In this document: positions 7,814 to 15,949 of the stretch, piece after piece
How positions within the stretch are numbered: position 1 is the stretch's first letter
Layout of the letters: the number at the start of each line of letters is the position of its first letter
Assembly: GCA_910578405.1 (NCBI GenBank)
Contig: CAJTQO010000022.1
Span: 1-55,991, forward strand
DNA: 55,991 bases
Reading direction: 5' to 3'
Origin: an uncultured Lachnospiraceae bacterium
GTDB taxonomy: Bacteria; Bacillota; Clostridia; Lachnospirales; Lachnospiraceae
Translations under genes and position numbers: made by a program
Notes under the pieces: model-generated
Database searches by the model: none
What the model saw: only the letters and a program-made list of their open reading frames with translations
What the model was told of the DNA's origin: nothing

Positions 7814-7862
7814 CAGGTCAAAATCCTTTAGCGTAGCCCGTTATGCCTACGCTTTTGACCTG
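7814..7862. repeat. Long imperfect hairpin after the HD-GYP gene
   Basis: CAGGTCAAAA (7814-7823) and, after a short bulge, GCGTAG pair with CTACGCTTTTGACCTG (7847-7862), a ~16-bp stem with one bulge. There is no T-tract, so it may be a transcript-end structure or a mobile palindromic repeat. A weaker CGTTTC/GAAACG pair follows at ~7873-7910. Confidence 0.6.
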
Positions 7863-8060
7863 CACGTTCCAAAAACGTTTCATATGGGCGCTTTGGCTAT
7901 TTTTGAAACGATACAAGAGTATTGCGGCAGGCGGGCGGAAACCCCTGCCGACAGAACTGCTATAAATTAAGGAAGAATTTCATACATTTCACAAAAAATG
8001 CCAGCTATCCATGCAGGCATTCCAGGGATTTCTCCCAACGATTTCCAATACAAAAAACAA

Positions 8061-8169
8061 CATCTGCCCAAGGAACCGGGCCAGGAAGAATAAATGGCAA
8101 AATAAATTTGGACAGTTATTCTTCCATGAAAGAAGCGAGGGTGAGGGTGGAAGCGGAACTGGAAAACAG
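8061..8169 (+). repeat. Tandem ~108-bp intergenic repeat, unit 1
   Basis: Begins CATCTGCCCAAGGAACCGGG. Contains the inverted pair GGAAGAATAA and TTATTCTTCC about 22 bases apart. Ends in AGCGGAACTGGAA and is followed directly by a second, diverged unit. Long chance reading frames pass through but differ between units. Confidence 0.8.
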
Positions 8170-8272
8170 CATCCGCCCAAAGAAGCGAGCCAGGAAGAAT
8201 AAATGTCAGAGTGAACTCGGACAGTTATTCTTCCATGGAAGTGGCGAGGTGGGGGCGGATGCGGAACTGGAA
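8170..8272 (+). repeat. Tandem ~108-bp intergenic repeat, unit 2
   Basis: Same order of blocks as unit 1: CATCCGCCCAAAGAAG, GGAAGAATAA, TTATTCTTCC, GCGGAACTGGAA. It ends eight bases short of the yifB ribosome site region, so the repeat forms the immediate upstream leader of yifB. Confidence 0.8.
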
Positions 8273-8285
8273 TAGGAGGCTTATA

Positions 8286-9965
8286 ATGTTCAGTAATATT
8301 TTAACAGCAGCGATATGTGGCATGGATGCGTCCATAGTTCATGCGGAGGTGGACGTATCCCATGGCTTGCCGGGTTTTTTGATGGTAGGCTATTTGGGGA
8401 GCGAGGTAAGGGAAGCTACGGAGCGCGTCAGAGTAGCGTTAAAGAATACAGGAATTACTCTACCGCCTATGCGCATTACCGTCAACCTTTCTCCGGCGGA
8501 TATTAGAAAAAGCGGGACAAGCTTTGATTTGCCTGTGGCAGTGGGGATTTTGCAGGCTTTGGGGCATGTGGAGGAAAAAGAGACAGAAAAAGTGATGTTT
8601 GCCGGGGAACTGAGCCTGGACGGAGAGGTGAATGAGATTAGGGGCGTGCTGCCAATTGTCAGGATGGCAGGGGAAAGGGGAATTAAGAGGTGTATAGTTC
8701 CATGGGAAAATGAAAAAGAAGGCGCATGGATACCTAATATGGAAGTCATTGGGGTATCTTCTTTAAAAGAAGTGATAGAGCTATTAAAAGGTAAGGACAG
8801 GGAAGAAGGAAATGGCGGAAAAAGGAACGGGGATAGGGCAGGGACAAAGGGAGGGCAGAAGGACGGAAACGCAAAAGAAAGAGGAAGGACGGAAACCGAT
8901 GCAGGGAAAGGGGGCAAAAGAGAAAGAAAAAAGCAGGAAAACCATTCGGAATATATCCTGTGCGCTGCAGCCCGGCAACCCGGAAAGGGGGAGGGAGGGC
9001 TGGATTTTGCACAGGTACGGGGGCAGGCCGGGGCGAAGCGCGCTGCGGAAATTGCGGCGGCAGGGTTCCATAACCTTTTGTTGATTGGGCCGCCGGGCGC
9101 TGGGAAAACGATGATTGCCAAAAGGATTTCCGGCATTTTGCCCCTATTGACGAAAGAAGAATGTCTGGAGGTATCTTCCATCTATAGCATATCCGGTTTA
9201 CTCAACCGCAGAAACTCTTTTATTTCCACCAGGCCCTTTTTAAGCCCGCATCATACCATTACGGCACAAGCGCTCTCTGGAGGAGGCGCATATCCAAGAC
9301 CAGGGGTTATCAGCCTGGCGCATAAAGGCATACTGTTTTTGGATGAAATGCCCGAGTTTGGCTCTACCGCGCTGGACATGCTGCGTCAGCCGCTGGAGGA
9401 GAAAACAATACAGATTGTGCGGTTAGGGGGCAGTTATGAATATCCGGCGGATTTTATGCTGGTAGGCGCAATGAATCCATGCCCTTGTGGCTACTACCCG
9501 GATATGGAGCGTTGCCGTTGTACACAGACGGCAATCCGGAAGTACCAGAACCGCCTGTCTGGCCCGGTGTTGGATAGGATAGACATTTGTGCGGAAGTCC
9601 CGCCATTAACGATGGAAGAACTGGAGGAGGGCGGCAGGGAAAGGCAGGAAGGACAGGAAACGAGCGCGGATATCCGTTCCAGGGTTTTGCAGGCAAGGGA
9701 GATGCAGCGAAGGCGCGGCTCCGGGAAAAGCAATGCTGCGCTGACGCTGGAGGAAACCAGGGAATTTTGCAGATTGGACAAAGATGGGAAGGAACTGCTT
9801 GAAAAAGCATTTGGCAAAATGAAGCTGAGCGCACGGGCGTATTCCCGCATTTTGAAAGTTGCGCGGACAATTGCGGATTTGGATGGAAGTGAGACGGCGC
9901 TGAAAAAGCATCTGGCAGAGGCCATTAGCTGCCGTGTGGCAAGTGGAGGGTATTGGGAGCGGTAG
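8286..9965 (+). CDS. yifB: YifB/ComM-family AAA+ ATPase (Mg-chelatase-like)
   Basis: 559 residues from MFSNILTAAICGMDASIV, behind AGGAGG; an upstream in-frame start would run through the repeat and is rejected. The N-terminal ChlI domain (VEVDVSHGLPGF, VRVALKNTGI) is followed by an AAA+ module with Walker A GPPGAGKT (268-275), ISLAHKGILFLDEMPEF as Walker B, MNPCPCGYYPD and a C-terminal Mg-chelatase domain. The homologue ComM is a helicase promoting branch migration during natural transformation. Residues ~175-240 hold a Gly/Lys/Glu/Arg-rich low-complexity insert, making the protein ~50 residues longer than usual. It is followed by dprA, another recombination/transformation gene. Confidence 0.93.
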   Translation: MFSNILTAAICGMDASIVHAEVDVSHGLPGFLMVGYLGSEVREATERVRVALKNTGITLPPMRITVNLSPADIRKSGTSFDLPVAVGILQALGHVEEKETEKVMFAGELSLDGEVNEIRGVLPIVRMAGERGIKRCIVPWENEKEGAWIPNMEVIGVSSLKEVIELLKGKDREEGNGGKRNGDRAGTKGGQKDGNAKERGRTETDAGKGGKRERKKQENHSEYILCAAARQPGKGEGGLDFAQVRGQAGAKRAAEIAAAGFHNLLLIGPPGAGKTMIAKRISGILPLLTKEECLEVSSIYSISGLLNRRNSFISTRPFLSPHHTITAQALSGGGAYPRPGVISLAHKGILFLDEMPEFGSTALDMLRQPLEEKTIQIVRLGGSYEYPADFMLVGAMNPCPCGYYPDMERCRCTQTAIRKYQNRLSGPVLDRIDICAEVPPLTMEELEEGGRERQEGQETSADIRSRVLQAREMQRRRGSGKSNAALTLEETREFCRLDKDGKELLEKAFGKMKLSARAYSRILKVARTIADLDGSETALKKHLAEAISCRVASGGYWER

Positions 9966-9982
9966 TGCAGGATTGTGACGCA

Positions 9983-10019
9983 CATCTGCCAGAAAGTAAT
10001 TTTCAGACATGCTCCAGGA
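9983..10019 (+). repeat. Dispersed intergenic repeat, copy 2
   Basis: CATCTGCCAGAAAGTAATTT then CAGACATGCTCCAGGAG: the copy at 2984-3020 with about five changes. It fills much of the yifB-dprA gap. Confidence 0.75.
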
Positions 10020-10064
10020 GGAGAATAGTTTGTGCCGGTGCGATATTGGAAATGGAGGAGAAAA

Positions 10065-11180
10065 ATGGATTGGGAAGGGCAGCAGGCATATGCCTACTGG
10101 TTGGAATGCGTATGGGGATTGGGGAGGAAAAGCCGTTGGGAACTGGTAAAAGCGGCAGGCTCTCCGAAGGCGGCCTATGAAATGGATACGGAAGGCTGGC
10201 GTGCGCTTTTGCCAGGAAAAAAGGCGGACGCATTGGAGAAAGCGAAAACGGAATGCAGTGCAGAAAGGGTAGAGGAAAAGTATAGGAACTTTTGTAAAGG
10301 GGATGTGCGTTACATTTCAAGCGTGCATCCGGATTATCCGGGGCGGCTGAGAAAGATTCCGGACCCGCCCTTTGGGCTGTTTCTTTTAGGGGAAATGCCG
10401 CAGGAAAAGACGCCCGCCATTGCGGTGATTGGCGCGAGGGAGTGTTCAGAGTATGGCAGGTATGTGGCGCAGGAGGCGTCAAAGGCTCTGGCGCGGAAAG
10501 GGATTCCCGTAATAAGTGGCATGGCAAGGGGAATCGACAGTATTTCACAATGGGCAGCCCTGCAGGCAGGGGGAAAGTCCTATGGAATATTAGGAAACGG
10601 AGTGGATGTCTGCTATCCTGCGCAGAACAGGAAACTGTATGAAACGCTGAAAACAAAGGGAGGGTTACTTTCTGAATACTTACCCGGAACCCAGCCGCAG
10701 GCCGGGCTGTTTCCTATGCGCAACAGGATAATCAGCGGCCTTTCGGATGTGGTTTTAATTGTGGAAGCGAGGGAAAGGAGCGGGACGTTAATTACGGCAG
10801 ATATGGCGTTGGAACAGGGAAAGGAAGTCTATGTGGCGCCAGGGCGGCTGACGGATCCTTTGAGCAGAGGCTGCAATCGCCTGGTGAAGCAGGGGGCGGG
10901 AGTGCTGGTTTCCATAGAAGAGATGTTAGAGGAAACCGGGCTGGCGGAAAGTCTTTGGAAGCAGACACAACAGGAGGGAAAGGCTGACTGGGGAAAAGAA
11001 AGGAAGCGGCCGGCGCAAAAAGGCGTTTTCCGATATCTGGATTTTTATCCAAAAGGCGTAGGGCAGCTTCAACAGGAATCAGGAATGGAATACCGGGAAA
11101 TAGTTTGTGAATTGATGGAATTGTGCATAGATAACCGGGCGGAGCAAGTTTCGGCAGGGCAATATGTAAAAAAAGAGTAA
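10065..11180 (+). CDS. dprA: DNA-processing protein DprA/Smf
   Basis: 371 residues from MDWEGQQAYAYWLECVWGLG, chosen because GGAGGAG lies a few bases before this ATG; an earlier GTG lacks one. The Rossmann-fold DprA core is clear: FGLFLLGE, IAVIGARECSEYG, ISGMARGID, GILGNGVDVCYP, LFPMRNRIISGLSDVVLIVEA and ERSGTLITADMALEQGK. A C-terminal winged-helix-like tail (GVGQLQQESGMEYREIVCEL) follows. DprA loads RecA on incoming single-stranded DNA. Position between yifB and topA is the common Firmicutes arrangement. Confidence 0.95.
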   Translation: MDWEGQQAYAYWLECVWGLGRKSRWELVKAAGSPKAAYEMDTEGWRALLPGKKADALEKAKTECSAERVEEKYRNFCKGDVRYISSVHPDYPGRLRKIPDPPFGLFLLGEMPQEKTPAIAVIGARECSEYGRYVAQEASKALARKGIPVISGMARGIDSISQWAALQAGGKSYGILGNGVDVCYPAQNRKLYETLKTKGGLLSEYLPGTQPQAGLFPMRNRIISGLSDVVLIVEARERSGTLITADMALEQGKEVYVAPGRLTDPLSRGCNRLVKQGAGVLVSIEEMLEETGLAESLWKQTQQEGKADWGKERKRPAQKGVFRYLDFYPKGVGQLQQESGMEYREIVCELMELCIDNRAEQVSAGQYVKKE

Positions 11181-11523
11181 GGATTATAAGGCAGGCGCAA
11201 GGAGGCAGACGAATAAAAACTTTAAATTTTTCATAATATTACTTGCAAGCGCCTAAAATTTATTGTATAGTGGTGCATGTTGAAAATTGCCAGAGAACGC
11301 ATCCCGGAATCGTCTCACTTGACAGGATTGTCTGGTATCGTTTAGACTCCATGGTATGGAGTGGCTGGCTTTGCGCCATAAGGCGGAAAAGAAAATGCTG
11401 TAACGCTGATACATTGTATATTGTTTATAGAAGAAACCCGGAAAAATACTGGCGTGTATGGAAAATCCAGTTCGTGGCCCATGGGAAGGGGCCCGGGAAA
11501 AGGGAAGGGACAGGGGATGTAAT
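11181..11523. other. dprA-topA intergenic region
   Basis: 343 bases without a gene. It contains the promoter at 11243-11271, a second TTGACA (11319-11324) with only a weak -10, and ACTCCAT/ATGGAGT (11346-11362), a 7-bp stem with a three-base loop in the presumed topA leader. Confidence 0.6.
11243..11271 (+). promoter_or_regulatory. Sigma-A-like promoter of topA
   Basis: TTGCAA (11243-11248), 17 bases, TATAGT (11266-11271). It would give a topA leader of about 245 bases. Confidence 0.55.
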
Positions 11524-13608
11524 ATGGCGAAGTATTTGGTTATCGTGGAGTCGCCTGCAAAGGTGAAAACAATTAAAAAATTTTTAGGTTCCAATTATGA
11601 GGTGGTGGCAAGCAACGGCCATGTAAGGGATTTGCCAAAGAGCCAGCTTGGCGTGGACGTAGAGCATGATTTCGAACCGAAGTACATCACGATAAGGGGG
11701 AAAGGGGATATTCTGGCGAATCTGCGTAAAGAAGTGAAAAAAGCGGAAAAAATATATCTGGCGACAGACCCTGACCGGGAAGGAGAGGCGATTTCCTGGC
11801 ACTTGATGAAAGCGCTGAAGCTGGAGGATAAGAAAGTATACCGGATTACATTTAACGAAATAACCAAGGGCGCGGTAAAGGAATCACTGAAAAATGCAAG
11901 GGAACTGGATATGGATCTGGTGGACGCCCAGCAGGCGCGGCGCATTTTGGACCGTATGGTGGGGTATCGGATTTCCCCGCTGCTTTGGGCGAAAGTGAAA
12001 CGTGGGTTAAGCGCCGGGAGGGTACAGTCCGTGGCGCTTCGCATTATCTGTGACAGGGAAGAAGAAATCAACGCTTTCATTCCGGAGGAATATTGGACTT
12101 TGGACGCTTTGCTGCGGATTCCGGGGGAAAGGAAACCGGTGGCCGCGAAATATTACGGGAAGAAGGACAGCAAGGCGGCTATTTCTTCCAAAGAGCAACT
12201 GGACGGCATCCTGGCGGAGTTGGAAGGGGCGCAGTACCAGGTGAAGGAAGTGAAGAAAGGGGAGCGTGTGAAGAAACCGCCGCTGCCGTTTACGACGTCC
12301 ACTTTACAGCAGGAGGCCAGCAAAGTGCTGAATTTTTCCACGCAGAAAACCATGCGCTTGGCCCAACAGTTATATGAGGGCGTTGATATCAAAGGCAATG
12401 GCACGGTGGGCATTATTACCTACCTGCGTACGGATTCCACCAGAGTGTCGGAGGAGGCGGAAAACGCCGCAAGAGAGTATATCCGCAGCGCATATGGAGT
12501 GGAATATGCAGCCCAGTCAGTAAAAGAAAAGAAAACGTCCCAGAAAATCCAGGACGCCCATGAAGCCATCCGGCCCACGGATATCAGCCGTACGCCTCTG
12601 GATTTGAAGGAGTCCCTTTCCCGGGATCAGTTCCGCCTTTACCAGCTTATCTGGAAACGGTTTACGGCCAGCCGTATGAATCCGGCCAAATATGAAACAA
12701 CTTCTGTGAAGATTGACGCGGCAGGACACCGTTTTACGGTAGCAGCGTCTAAAGTGCAGTTTGATGGGTTTATGAGCGTATACATCCAGGATGAAGAAAA
12801 GGAAGAAACCAATACGCTGGCAAAAGGCATTGACAAGGATATGACGCTGGATTTGGAGAAATTCGATTTTAAACAGCACTTTACCCAGCCGTCGCCTCAT
12901 TATACGGAGGCTTCCCTGGTCAGGGCATTGGAAGAGCTTGGGATTGGACGCCCCAGCACCTATGCGCCTACCATTACAACTATATTGGCGCGCAGGTATA
13001 TTGTGAAAGAGAATAAAAACCTTTATGTGACGGAGTTGGGCGAGGTGGTGAACCACATTATGAAGGAAGCGTTTGCGACCATCGTGGATGTGAATTTCAC
13101 GGCCAATATGGAGGCTTTGTTAGATGGAGTGGAAGAGGGGGATGTAAACTGGAAGACCGTGGTTTCCAATTTTTATCCGGATTTGGACGAGGCAGTGCAG
13201 AATGCGGAGAAAGAGTTGGAGCATGTGAAAATAGAGGATGAGGTGTCCGATGAAGTGTGCGAGCTATGCGGGCGGCAGATGGTAATCAAGTACGGCCCTC
13301 ATGGCAGGTTTTTAGCCTGCCCTGGTTTTCCGGAGTGCCGCAATGCCAAGCCTTATTATGAGAAAATCGGCATTGCATGTCCCAAATGCGGGAAGGATAT
13401 CGTGTTAAAGAAAAGCAAGAAGGGAAGGAAATACTATGGCTGCATCGACAACCCGGACTGCGATTTTATGGTTTGGCAGAAACCTTCCGGCCAGAGCTGT
13501 CCGGAGTGCGGTTCCATTATGTTGGAAAAGGGAAATAAACTGGTATGCTCCGGCGAATCCTGCGGCTATGTTATGAGCAAACCGGTGCCGCAGCAGATGC
13601 CTTCATAA
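11524..13608 (+). CDS. topA: DNA topoisomerase I (type IA)
   Basis: 694 residues from MAKYLVIVESPAKVKTIKKF, behind GGGGATGTAAT; an upstream 22-codon extension is not supported. The Toprim domain has the catalytic Glu in VIVESPAK and the metal-binding TDPDREGEA near residue 81. The active-site tyrosine is Tyr300 in TYLRTDST. The C-terminus carries three four-cysteine zinc ribbons: CELCG...CPGFPEC, CPKCG...CIDNPDC and CPECG...CSGESC. The enzyme relaxes negative supercoils. It lies upstream of codY, as in Bacillus, although the intervening xerC/codV-clpQ-clpY genes of Bacillus are absent. Confidence 0.97.
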   Translation: MAKYLVIVESPAKVKTIKKFLGSNYEVVASNGHVRDLPKSQLGVDVEHDFEPKYITIRGKGDILANLRKEVKKAEKIYLATDPDREGEAISWHLMKALKLEDKKVYRITFNEITKGAVKESLKNARELDMDLVDAQQARRILDRMVGYRISPLLWAKVKRGLSAGRVQSVALRIICDREEEINAFIPEEYWTLDALLRIPGERKPVAAKYYGKKDSKAAISSKEQLDGILAELEGAQYQVKEVKKGERVKKPPLPFTTSTLQQEASKVLNFSTQKTMRLAQQLYEGVDIKGNGTVGIITYLRTDSTRVSEEAENAAREYIRSAYGVEYAAQSVKEKKTSQKIQDAHEAIRPTDISRTPLDLKESLSRDQFRLYQLIWKRFTASRMNPAKYETTSVKIDAAGHRFTVAASKVQFDGFMSVYIQDEEKEETNTLAKGIDKDMTLDLEKFDFKQHFTQPSPHYTEASLVRALEELGIGRPSTYAPTITTILARRYIVKENKNLYVTELGEVVNHIMKEAFATIVDVNFTANMEALLDGVEEGDVNWKTVVSNFYPDLDEAVQNAEKELEHVKIEDEVSDEVCELCGRQMVIKYGPHGRFLACPGFPECRNAKPYYEKIGIACPKCGKDIVLKKSKKGRKYYGCIDNPDCDFMVWQKPSGQSCPECGSIMLEKGNKLVCSGESCGYVMSKPVPQQMPS

Positions 13609-13721
13609 GAATGCCGGGTTGGAGCGTCCGGTTGGCGTCAGTGGAAACTTATGACATTAAATGCAAAACAATGGAAATTGTATGAAAATTCAATGAAATT
13701 TAAAAAAAAACCTTTAAATCG

Positions 13722-13750
13722 TTGCCTTTCTGAAAATGCTGTGATACAAT
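13722..13750 (+). promoter_or_regulatory. Sigma-A-like promoter of codY
   Basis: TTGCCT (13722-13727), 17 bases, TACAAT (13745-13750), 81 bases before the codY start. Confidence 0.6.
13724..13738 (+). promoter_or_regulatory. Candidate CodY box inside the codY promoter
   Basis: GCCTTTCTGAAAATG matches the CodY consensus AATTTTCWGAAAATT at 11 of 15 positions and sits between the -35 and -10 elements. Binding there would block polymerase, suggesting self-repression. Consensus is from established work in Gram-positives; the match is by eye. Confidence 0.45.
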
Positions 13751-13831
13751 ATTACCATTCACGAAGGTGGGTGGGTGACGGGCAGAGGCGCATGGATGCG
13801 CTGCGGCTTGGACAGACGGAGGGAAAAGGGT

Positions 13832-14617
13832 ATGAGTAGTGTGCAGCTGCTGGATAAGACACGAAAGATTGGGAAATTGCTCCACAATAACAATTCCAGT
13901 AAAGTGGTTTTTAATGATATCTGCAATGTATTGTGTGAGATACTCGTCTCAAATGTATTAGTAGTCAGCAGGAAAGGAAAAGTGCTGGGGGTAGGCGCAG
14001 CGGACGGGGTGGATTCCATCAATGAACTGATTGTGGACAGAGTCGGAGGATTCATTGATTCCATGCTAAACGAGAGGATGCTGGCGGTTTTATCCACTAA
14101 GGAGAATGTGAATCTGCAGACGCTTGGCTTTGAAAGCACGGACGTGAAGAAATTTCATGCGATTATTACGCCGATTGAGATTGCAGGGGAACGGCTTGGG
14201 ACTTTGTTTATCTATAAGTGTGATACACAGTATGAAATTGATGATATTATCCTTTGTGAGTATGGGACGACGGTTGTCGGCCTGGAAATGTTGCGCGCCG
14301 TCAATGAAGAAAGCGCGGAAGAAGGGCGTAAGCTGGCAGTTGTGCGTTCTGCCATTGGCACACTCTCTTTTTCCGAGATGGAAGCGATTACGCATATTTT
14401 TGATGAGCTGGGTGGTATGGAAGGGATTCTTGTGGCCAGCAAAATTGCAGACAGGGTAGGAATCACACGTTCAGTCATTGTCAATGCCCTTAGGAAATTT
14501 GAGAGCGCGGGAGTGATAGAATCCCGTTCTTCCGGCATGAAAGGCACATACATCAAGGTGTTGAACGATGTGGTTTTTGAAGAAATAGAGAAACTAAAAC
14601 AAGAAAATAGAAAATAA
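13832..14617 (+). CDS. codY: Global transcriptional regulator CodY
   Basis: 261 residues from MSSVQLLDKTRKIGKLLHNN, behind GGAGG. The N-terminal GAF domain, which in the family binds branched-chain amino acids, covers ~1-160. The C-terminal winged helix contains VASKIADRVGITRSVIVNAL and ESAGVIESRSSGMKGTYIKV, the strongly conserved CodY DNA-binding segment. CodY represses nutrient-scavenging and, in several Firmicutes, motility genes when amino acids and GTP are plentiful. Its place directly before flgB matches Bacillus, where the fla/che operon is a CodY target. A candidate CodY box lies in its own promoter, and a terminator separates it from flgB. Confidence 0.96.
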   Translation: MSSVQLLDKTRKIGKLLHNNNSSKVVFNDICNVLCEILVSNVLVVSRKGKVLGVGAADGVDSINELIVDRVGGFIDSMLNERMLAVLSTKENVNLQTLGFESTDVKKFHAIITPIEIAGERLGTLFIYKCDTQYEIDDIILCEYGTTVVGLEMLRAVNEESAEEGRKLAVVRSAIGTLSFSEMEAITHIFDELGGMEGILVASKIADRVGITRSVIVNALRKFESAGVIESRSSGMKGTYIKVLNDVVFEEIEKLKQENRK

Positions 14618-14650
14618 TTGGATGACATGGAAGTTGTCTGAAAATAAAAG

Positions 14651-14683
14651 GGATTTATTGGATTGTTCGTAAATCCTTTTTTT
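14651..14683 (+). terminator. Terminator between codY and flgB
   Basis: GGATTTA (14651-14657) pairs with TAAATCC (14670-14676) and is followed by seven T. It ends the codY transcript ahead of the flagellar promoter. Confidence 0.8.
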
Positions 14684-14695
14684 CATAAAAAAATC

Positions 14696-14723
14696 TTGTT
14701 TTTTTTCATAAGTTATTTATAAT
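14696..14723 (+). promoter_or_regulatory. Candidate promoter of the fla/che cluster
   Basis: TTGTTT (14696-14701), 16 bases, TATAAT (14718-14723), 33 bases before the flgB start. The -35 is weak, as often seen where an activator helps. Confidence 0.5.
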
Positions 14724-14756
14724 AAGAAGAGACAGGTAAGAAAGAAGGAGAGAAGG

Positions 14757-15146
14757 ATGATTCATACAGGCGCATTTAATTACATCAATGTATTGGACAA
14801 GGCGGCGGACGCAGCATGGATCCGCAATGAAGCGATAGGGAATAACATAGCCAATGCGACGACTCCGGGCTATAAAAGACAGGATGTGGATTTCGAATCG
14901 GAATTTCGTAAGGCGCTGAAGAGTTCCAGGTACCAGACCATGGATGACAAGATTGCCGATGTGAAGTTAAATCGGCTGAATCCGCGTACATATATTGACT
15001 CAGCTAATTATTCTTACCGGCTGGATGGCAATAACGTGGACATTGAGACTGAGAATGTGACGCTGGCGGCGAATCAGTTACGGTATAACGGCCTGATTGC
15101 CAGCATTAACAAAGAATTCAGCAACCTGCAGATGGTTATGAAATAA
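14757..15146 (+). CDS. flgB: Flagellar proximal rod protein FlgB
   Basis: 129 residues, normal length, behind AAGGAGAGAAGG. After a short lead comes IGNNIANATTPGYKRQDVDF, the signature of flagellar rod/hook N-termini that form a helical coiled segment. The C-terminal helix ALAANQLRY-type sequence (LAANQLRYNGLIASINKEF) is also typical. FlgB is exported by the flagellar type III apparatus and builds the base of the rod on FliE. First gene of the fla/che cluster; flgC follows after 18 bases. Confidence 0.95.
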   Translation: MIHTGAFNYINVLDKAADAAWIRNEAIGNNIANATTPGYKRQDVDFESEFRKALKSSRYQTMDDKIADVKLNRLNPRTYIDSANYSYRLDGNNVDIETENVTLAANQLRYNGLIASINKEFSNLQMVMK

Positions 15147-15164
15147 AAATGAGGGAGTGTGGTT

Positions 15165-15608
15165 ATGGGTATTTTTTCGTCGTTCAACATTAATTCATCA
15201 GGTCTTACGGCACAGCGGTACCGTATGGACATTATTTCGCAGAATCTTGCAAATGCAAATACAACGAGGGCAGACGGCTCCCCTTACCGCAGGAAAGTAG
15301 TCGTTTTTGAAGAGAAGAACAGCCAGACGCCTTTTAGCCGTGTGCTGAATAAGGCAACGGACAGATATTCCGGAACCGGTGTTAAGGTAAGCAGCGTGCA
15401 GGAAGACAACTGGACGGATATGATTGAGGTGTATGACCCCTCTCATCCGGATGCGGATGAAAACGGGTATGTGACTTATCCTAATGTGAACGTTGTTACG
15501 GAAATGACGAATCTGATTGATGCGAACAGGGCTTATGAAGCCAATGCCACCGCATTCAACGCGAGCAAATCCATGGCAATGAAGGGCCTGGAGATGGGCG
15601 GGCAGTAA
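15165..15608 (+). CDS. flgC: Flagellar proximal rod protein FlgC
   Basis: 147 residues from MGIFSSFNINSSGLTAQRYR. The ATG at 15165 is preferred over GTG at 15159, which sits too close to the GAGGGAG site. The N-terminal rod signature reads MDIISQNLANANTTRADGSPY, and the C-terminus ends NLIDANRAYEANATAFNASK, both classic for FlgC. It forms the rod with FlgB, FlgF and FlgG. A 341-base gap, unusually long for this cluster, separates it from fliE. Confidence 0.95.
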   Translation: MGIFSSFNINSSGLTAQRYRMDIISQNLANANTTRADGSPYRRKVVVFEEKNSQTPFSRVLNKATDRYSGTGVKVSSVQEDNWTDMIEVYDPSHPDADENGYVTYPNVNVVTEMTNLIDANRAYEANATAFNASKSMAMKGLEMGGQ

Positions 15609-15949
15609 AGACAAACAGAAATGGCAGCATAGGAGGAAGAGCGTCAGCCAGGCGTTCTTCTTAGAGATTACAAATATTTTCGTTAAAATGGGGAAGGGCT
15701 GCCTCTGGCTTATACAGAATGCCGGAGGCGAGGGTTTGGGCTTTTGGCCTGCATTTTGTTGGCGCCTGCGCAGGCGGGAACGAAGGCTGGCTTGGAAGAA
15801 GTTCTGATGATTGGGAAGGGTTCTTAAGCGGGATACGTGCAAACAGGCTTTGCGCGTATTATATGCGTGGGAAACAGTTGTCAGATGGCTGGAAAATTTG
15901 GTTCTTGATGCATAAATCATGCAGAGGGTCATAAAAATGGAGGGAGACA
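15609..15949. other. Non-coding gap between flgC and fliE
   Basis: No convincing gene; frames present lack ribosome sites and family resemblance. It holds GAAGAGCG...CGTTCTTC (~15637-15661, a 7/8-bp stem) and a perfect 14-bp GC-rich palindrome CGCCTGCGCAGGCG (15763-15776). No T-tract terminator and no c-di-GMP riboswitch consensus seen. Confidence 0.55.

Noticed and set aside
8061..8272. Short gene(s) suggested by open frames through the tandem units
   Set aside because: Frames differ between units, lack ribosome sites and end in the repeat; the conserved feature is the DNA block order.
8390..9181. 263-residue antisense frame in yifB
   Set aside because: Pro/Ser/Phe-rich shadow opposite the purine-rich yifB insert; no start signal.
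15719..15934. 71-codon frame in the flgC-fliE gap
   Set aside because: No ribosome site, Trp/Gly-rich random composition, crosses the palindrome.
14618..15949. c-di-GMP riboswitch upstream of flgB or fliE, as found in some clostridia
   Set aside because: I looked for the conserved GEMM-type blocks in both gaps and did not find them; only simple stems are present.
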